From Paenibacillus paridis (GTDB taxonomy: Bacteria > Bacillota > Bacilli > Paenibacillales > Paenibacillaceae), in contig NZ_VCIX01000087.1 in the NCBI RefSeq assembly GCF_006345825.1, positions 186,202 to 250,201 of the forward strand: a stretch of 64,000 nt of DNA. Reading direction: 5' to 3'. Position 1 is the stretch's first letter, and each line of letters opens with the position of its first letter. Shown one piece after another: positions 60,799 to 64,000 of the stretch. The position numbers and the translations under genes are program-made. Below the pieces are notes generated by a model. It did not search any database. It saw only the letters and a program-made list of their open reading frames with translations, and was not told where the DNA came from.

Positions 60799-62430
60799 CT
60801 AAGACAAATCGTCGCAAGCCTGTGCGCCTTCCTGCCGCTTGCTGCGGAACTCAGTTGGATTCTCGCCTGTATACTTCATAAATACTTTCGTAAAATAACG
60901 ACGCTCCGCATAGCCGACTTCCTTTGCAATCTGCGCCACGCTCTTTGGCGTGTCGGCAAGCATAGCCTTCGCCCGTTCCATCCGTTGCCGCGTAACATAT
61001 TCGATAAACGTCTCCCCAAACGTTTGCTTAAATAACAAACTAAAATAAGAGGTACTCAGGCCAACATGCGTCGCCGTCTCCTCCACGCTCAAATCACGGT
61101 AAAGATTGCGGTCCAGAAACGACTTCGCCTCCGTCATCGACCGTTCTGACTGTTTCTTCTTATCCATCGATTTCTCGGAAACGGCATGTGTGACCTGCCT
61201 GATGACCGATAGCAGGTCTTTAATGCCAAACCGGCGGTCTAATCTTCGCCATAGCATATCCTCTTGCTCACGTGTGAAAATGCCCATTTCCTTCATCTCG
61301 CGCATAAGATGCAAAACAAAAAAATGAAGCAGAGGCTTTACGCGATCGACCGTAGGCTCATTCATGCATTGGAGCTGGTCTGTAATTCCTTGCAGCTCGT
61401 TATCTACTCCAGTTGTGTCTCCGCGTTTAACCGCTCCTATAATTTTTTCGGCTGTATCCCAAAACGCTTGGTCTGCTTGGGAAGGCTTTTGCTGATCCGA
61501 AGGGTAAATGGAAATCATGTCATGCACCGCGCTCAGCTGCATGCCCTGCTGTACCAGCTTATAGGCATTGGACAAATTAGCTACTGCCGCAAACTCGCGG
61601 TATATGCCTGCAAACAAGGAAAGCTTTACATGGCTTTTGATGGCTTCCAGCAGCATTTCCGCCCAATCTTTAACGATGCCTAGATCAAAGACCGAAGCTT
61701 TATCCGTTTCAATCAGCACGCACCATTCACCGTCACGAATTTGAATGACAGCATGATGCAGCCCTTTCTGCTGAAGCTTCTCCCGAAGTACGTTACATAC
61801 GGCAAAATTCCACAGCTTTCTTTCCTTATCGGACCAATCGCGCCAATCCTTCGTTTTCTCCGAGCTGACATCTAGATCCAGCACAATTAGCACAAATTGC
61901 TGTTCCTTAAGCTGCTGCTCATCACCTGTAAGCAGCCAGTTATCAGCCGTAACATCCGTATAATCCATAATAATATCGTATAAAATTTTCTCACTGGCGA
62001 GGTCAATCATTCGGCCCAGCTTTTGTTTCTCTTCCTCCATCAGCTTCTGCTTGCTGCGCTGGCTGGACATGATTCTTGCAATAACGCCCGTAAGCTCATC
62101 ATAAGGAATTGGCTTGAGGACATAATCATTTACACCGAATTGGATAGCCGTTCGAGTATAGGCAAAATCCTGATAGCCTGACAGCATAATAATGTCGCAG
62201 GCCATCGACTTATCCCGAATATGACGAACAAGCTCCAAGCCATCCATTACTGGCATCCGAATATCGCAAAGCAGTAAATCAAACGGTTGATTCTCCATCA
62301 GTTCCAAAGCCTCGACGCCATTTTTGGCTGTGCCGCCGACTGTTAGCCCGAGCATTTCCCAGGGAATAACTTTCTCCAGATTTCTCGTTATATGTGCCTC
62401 ATCATCAACAAGGAGCACTCTTCCAGTCAT
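60799..62430 (-). CDS. YesN-type response regulator (REC + AraC HTH), second system
   Basis: A 543-residue regulator with receiver domain (1-120; VDDE, Asp56 in LLLCDIRMPVMDG, Lys in YVLKPIPYDE), a long middle region and a C-terminal AraC domain (about 430-530: VEETATHVGLSTSYFSLLFKQ, VGYAERRYFTKVFMKYTG). It should be phosphorylated by the YesM kinase, whose gene overlaps it by four bases. NagZ downstream is the nearest candidate target. It shares architecture, not close sequence, with the YesN at 14328-15947. Confidence 0.93.
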   Translation of the reverse strand: MTGRVLLVDDEAHITRNLEKVIPWEMLGLTVGGTAKNGVEALELMENQPFDLLLCDIRMPVMDGLELVRHIRDKSMACDIIMLSGYQDFAYTRTAIQFGVNDYVLKPIPYDELTGVIARIMSSQRSKQKLMEEEKQKLGRMIDLASEKILYDIIMDYTDVTADNWLLTGDEQQLKEQQFVLIVLDLDVSSEKTKDWRDWSDKERKLWNFAVCNVLREKLQQKGLHHAVIQIRDGEWCVLIETDKASVFDLGIVKDWAEMLLEAIKSHVKLSLFAGIYREFAAVANLSNAYKLVQQGMQLSAVHDMISIYPSDQQKPSQADQAFWDTAEKIIGAVKRGDTTGVDNELQGITDQLQCMNEPTVDRVKPLLHFFVLHLMREMKEMGIFTREQEDMLWRRLDRRFGIKDLLSVIRQVTHAVSEKSMDKKKQSERSMTEAKSFLDRNLYRDLSVEETATHVGLSTSYFSLLFKQTFGETFIEYVTRQRMERAKAMLADTPKSVAQIAKEVGYAERRYFTKVFMKYTGENPTEFRSKRQEGAQACDDLS

Positions 62431-64000
62431 AGCTGATCACCTCTGCTCTTCGGAATTACACAGCGAATTACGGTACCGCTGCCTTCTTGACTGCATATCC
62501 ACATGCCAAATGCCGGCCCATAATGAATACGCAAGCGATCTGCTACGTTTCGCAAGCCTAAGCCTCTGCTTTCGCCAATCTCCGCAGCATTGGATTGCTT
62601 GCTGGACGGATTGGCTCCTGCAGCCAGCCTTGTTAATACACCCGAACTCATCCCGCGTCCATTATCGCGCACCATAATAACGATTTGATGAGGCTCTGCG
62701 GCCACGTCAAGCGTGATCATGCCCTGACCGTCCTCATAGCCTTCAAAGCCATGCTGAATGCTATTCTCAACAAGCGGTTGAAGCGTCAGCTTCAGAATTG
62801 TGAAATCCAGTGTCTCGGGCGCAACGTTTAATTGATAAGTAAACAGCTCCTCGAAGCGGTACTTCTGAATTTCCAAATAACTTCTTACATGCTCAATTTC
62901 CTGTTTGATGCTGATTTCCTCGGAATGATGCATGCTTGTGCGGAGCATTACGCTTAAGCGGCGAACCATCAGCATAATTTTGGCTCCTTCATTTTGCGCG
63001 GCCAACGCATTGATCGACTCCAGCGTATTGAACAGGAAATGCGGCTTGATCTGAGCTTGCATCAGCATCATCTCCGCATGCTGCTTGCGGGCCTGCTCTC
63101 TGCGAACCTCGCTAAGCAGGTTCCCGATTCGCTCAACCATACTGTTGAAGCTCCGCGCCAGCAGCACGGTTTCATCCTTCCCCTGCGCGGTTACGCGAAT
63201 ATCGAGCAGTCCTTGTTCGACCAGCCTCATTTTCCTTACCACTTTAATGATGGACTTAGCAACGCGGTTCACAAAAAAAACGTTGAACAGCACGGCAGAC
63301 AACAAACCAAGCACCGTGATCATGCCAATCCATTGCACAAAACGAACGTTTTCATTGGTAAGCGAGTTCCACGGCTTTACCGATACGAGCGTCCACTCGT
63401 TGCGATCCAGTTGGTAAGAGGACACGAGACTGTCAACGCCCTCGAATTCCACCCTTGAACTGTTATAGCTGTTTGTCAGCTGCGGCAGGGAATCGGTCTG
63501 CTCGTTAATGTTATGCCCGTCGAACTTGCTTTTGCTGTCCAGCATAATTAAACCGGATTTATTTACGATTAGATATCTTGTCTCCACGGCATCCGCCTGC
63601 GGATTTTGAAACGCTTTGAGCATACTGGAGATTTCTTCTGTTTTATACTGAGTTACCATCACACCGAGATCATTTAGTGTCTCCATATCCCTGACTACTC
63701 GCAATTGCGTAAACAAAGGCGGATCTACGTTGGTCAGCTCACGTTGCTCATAAGGGCCAATCCAAAGCGGACGTCCGCCTAGCCTTGTCACTTCTTTGTA
63801 GAGGGAATGCTGCTTGAGCATATCAAAGGAAATCGGCTTGAACGTAATCGGATCATTGCGGAAAGAACGGAACATCGTCCCGTCCTTCGCGTACAAGACC
63901 ACAAAGCTTACTGCCGGATGCTGGAACAGGATTCGCTTCATTTCCTTCTCCGCTTGGTTGATCGCAATCAACGTGCTGGCATCATTGGTTGTGCGAGTGC
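62427..64000 (-). CDS. YesM-type sensor histidine kinase, second system (5' end outside window)
   Basis: The frame is open through the right edge, so the N-terminal part (membrane helix and start codon) is missing. What is seen: a Cache-like extracellular domain with FVVLYAKDGTMFRSF, TM helix (about 215-240 of the visible part, IGMITVLGLLSAVLFNVFFV), HAMP, the phospho-acceptor His in QIKPHFLFNTLESINALA, HATPase_c with LVENSIQHG, VRDNGRGMSS and GLRNVADRLRIHYG. Its stop codon overlaps the YesN start by four bases. No binding-protein partner is visible on this side. Confidence 0.92.
   Translation of the reverse strand, partial: TRTTNDASTLIAINQAEKEMKRILFQHPAVSFVVLYAKDGTMFRSFRNDPITFKPISFDMLKQHSLYKEVTRLGGRPLWIGPYEQRELTNVDPPLFTQLRVVRDMETLNDLGVMVTQYKTEEISSMLKAFQNPQADAVETRYLIVNKSGLIMLDSKSKFDGHNINEQTDSLPQLTNSYNSSRVEFEGVDSLVSSYQLDRNEWTLVSVKPWNSLTNENVRFVQWIGMITVLGLLSAVLFNVFFVNRVAKSIIKVVRKMRLVEQGLLDIRVTAQGKDETVLLARSFNSMVERIGNLLSEVRREQARKQHAEMMLMQAQIKPHFLFNTLESINALAAQNEGAKIMLMVRRLSVMLRTSMHHSEEISIKQEIEHVRSYLEIQKYRFEELFTYQLNVAPETLDFTILKLTLQPLVENSIQHGFEGYEDGQGMITLDVAAEPHQIVIMVRDNGRGMSSGVLTRLAAGANPSSKQSNAAEIGESRGLGLRNVADRLRIHYGPAFGMWICSQEGSGTVIRCVIPKSRGDQL

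Overview
The window reads as chromosomal DNA of an endospore-forming, S-layer-bearing Firmicute, most likely Paenibacillus or a close relative. Pointers are: an alpha/beta-type small acid-soluble spore protein behind a sigma-G-like promoter, the polA-mutM-ytaF-coaE block with nrdR, two YesM/YesN pairs, two large exported proteins ending in three SLH domains, many AraC-type regulators, and frequent TTG/GTG starts behind strong GGAGG sites. No prophage, insertion sequence with a transposase, or CRISPR array was seen.

Layout. 0-16 kb is a carbohydrate locus on the minus strand: an edge-truncated AraC-PBP regulator, a 1963-residue SLH-anchored GH95 enzyme, a ribose-type (CUT2) ABC importer, and a YesN/YesM pair with a membrane-anchored sugar-binding protein, which together look like a three-component sensor for the same ligand. 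16-28 kb holds a TetR/YhgE pair, a divergent TetR/MFS pair, an acyltransferase, a 14-repeat FG-GAP SLH protein, an Lnt-like amidohydrolase and an AraC-GyrI regulator. 28-35 kb is housekeeping: tRNA-Ala, nrdR, sasp, lytic transglycosylase, coaE, ytaF, mutM, polA. 35-44 kb combines c-di-GMP turnover genes (EAL and CBS-GGDEF) with phoU-pstBACS and a soluble CBS chemotaxis-like transducer; a Pho box precedes pstS. 44-53 kb has a GH42 beta-galactosidase divergent from its AraC regulator, then an 855-bp gene-free repeat region, an M20 hydrolase/ThrE-type exporter/kinase-like operon, a LipL-like octanoyltransferase and another AraC gene with a cre-like site in its promoter. 53-58 kb has phoP-phoR, a BASS transporter and a tandem-HD protein. 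58.2-59.1 kb is a second repeat-rich gap, followed by nagZ and a second YesN/YesM pair that runs off the right edge.

How it fits together. The PhoPR system at 53-56 kb is the expected driver of the pst operon through the Pho box. The pst block is bracketed by two signalling proteins that appear to share one CBS sensory module, suggesting that phosphate state, c-di-GMP and a chemotaxis-like output are linked. The first 16 kb form a self-contained sense-cleave-import unit for an L-fucose- or L-galactose-type glycan, with no downstream catabolic genes in view.

The most unusual non-coding structures are a four-unit 113-bp tandem array of eight hairpins (47362-47813), a dispersed hairpin element in three copies with terminal inverted repeats in one copy (11.3, 47.2 and 58.9 kb), paired short inverted repeats at 50-bp spacing (58291-58480), and a 36-bp tandem repeat (58692-58835).
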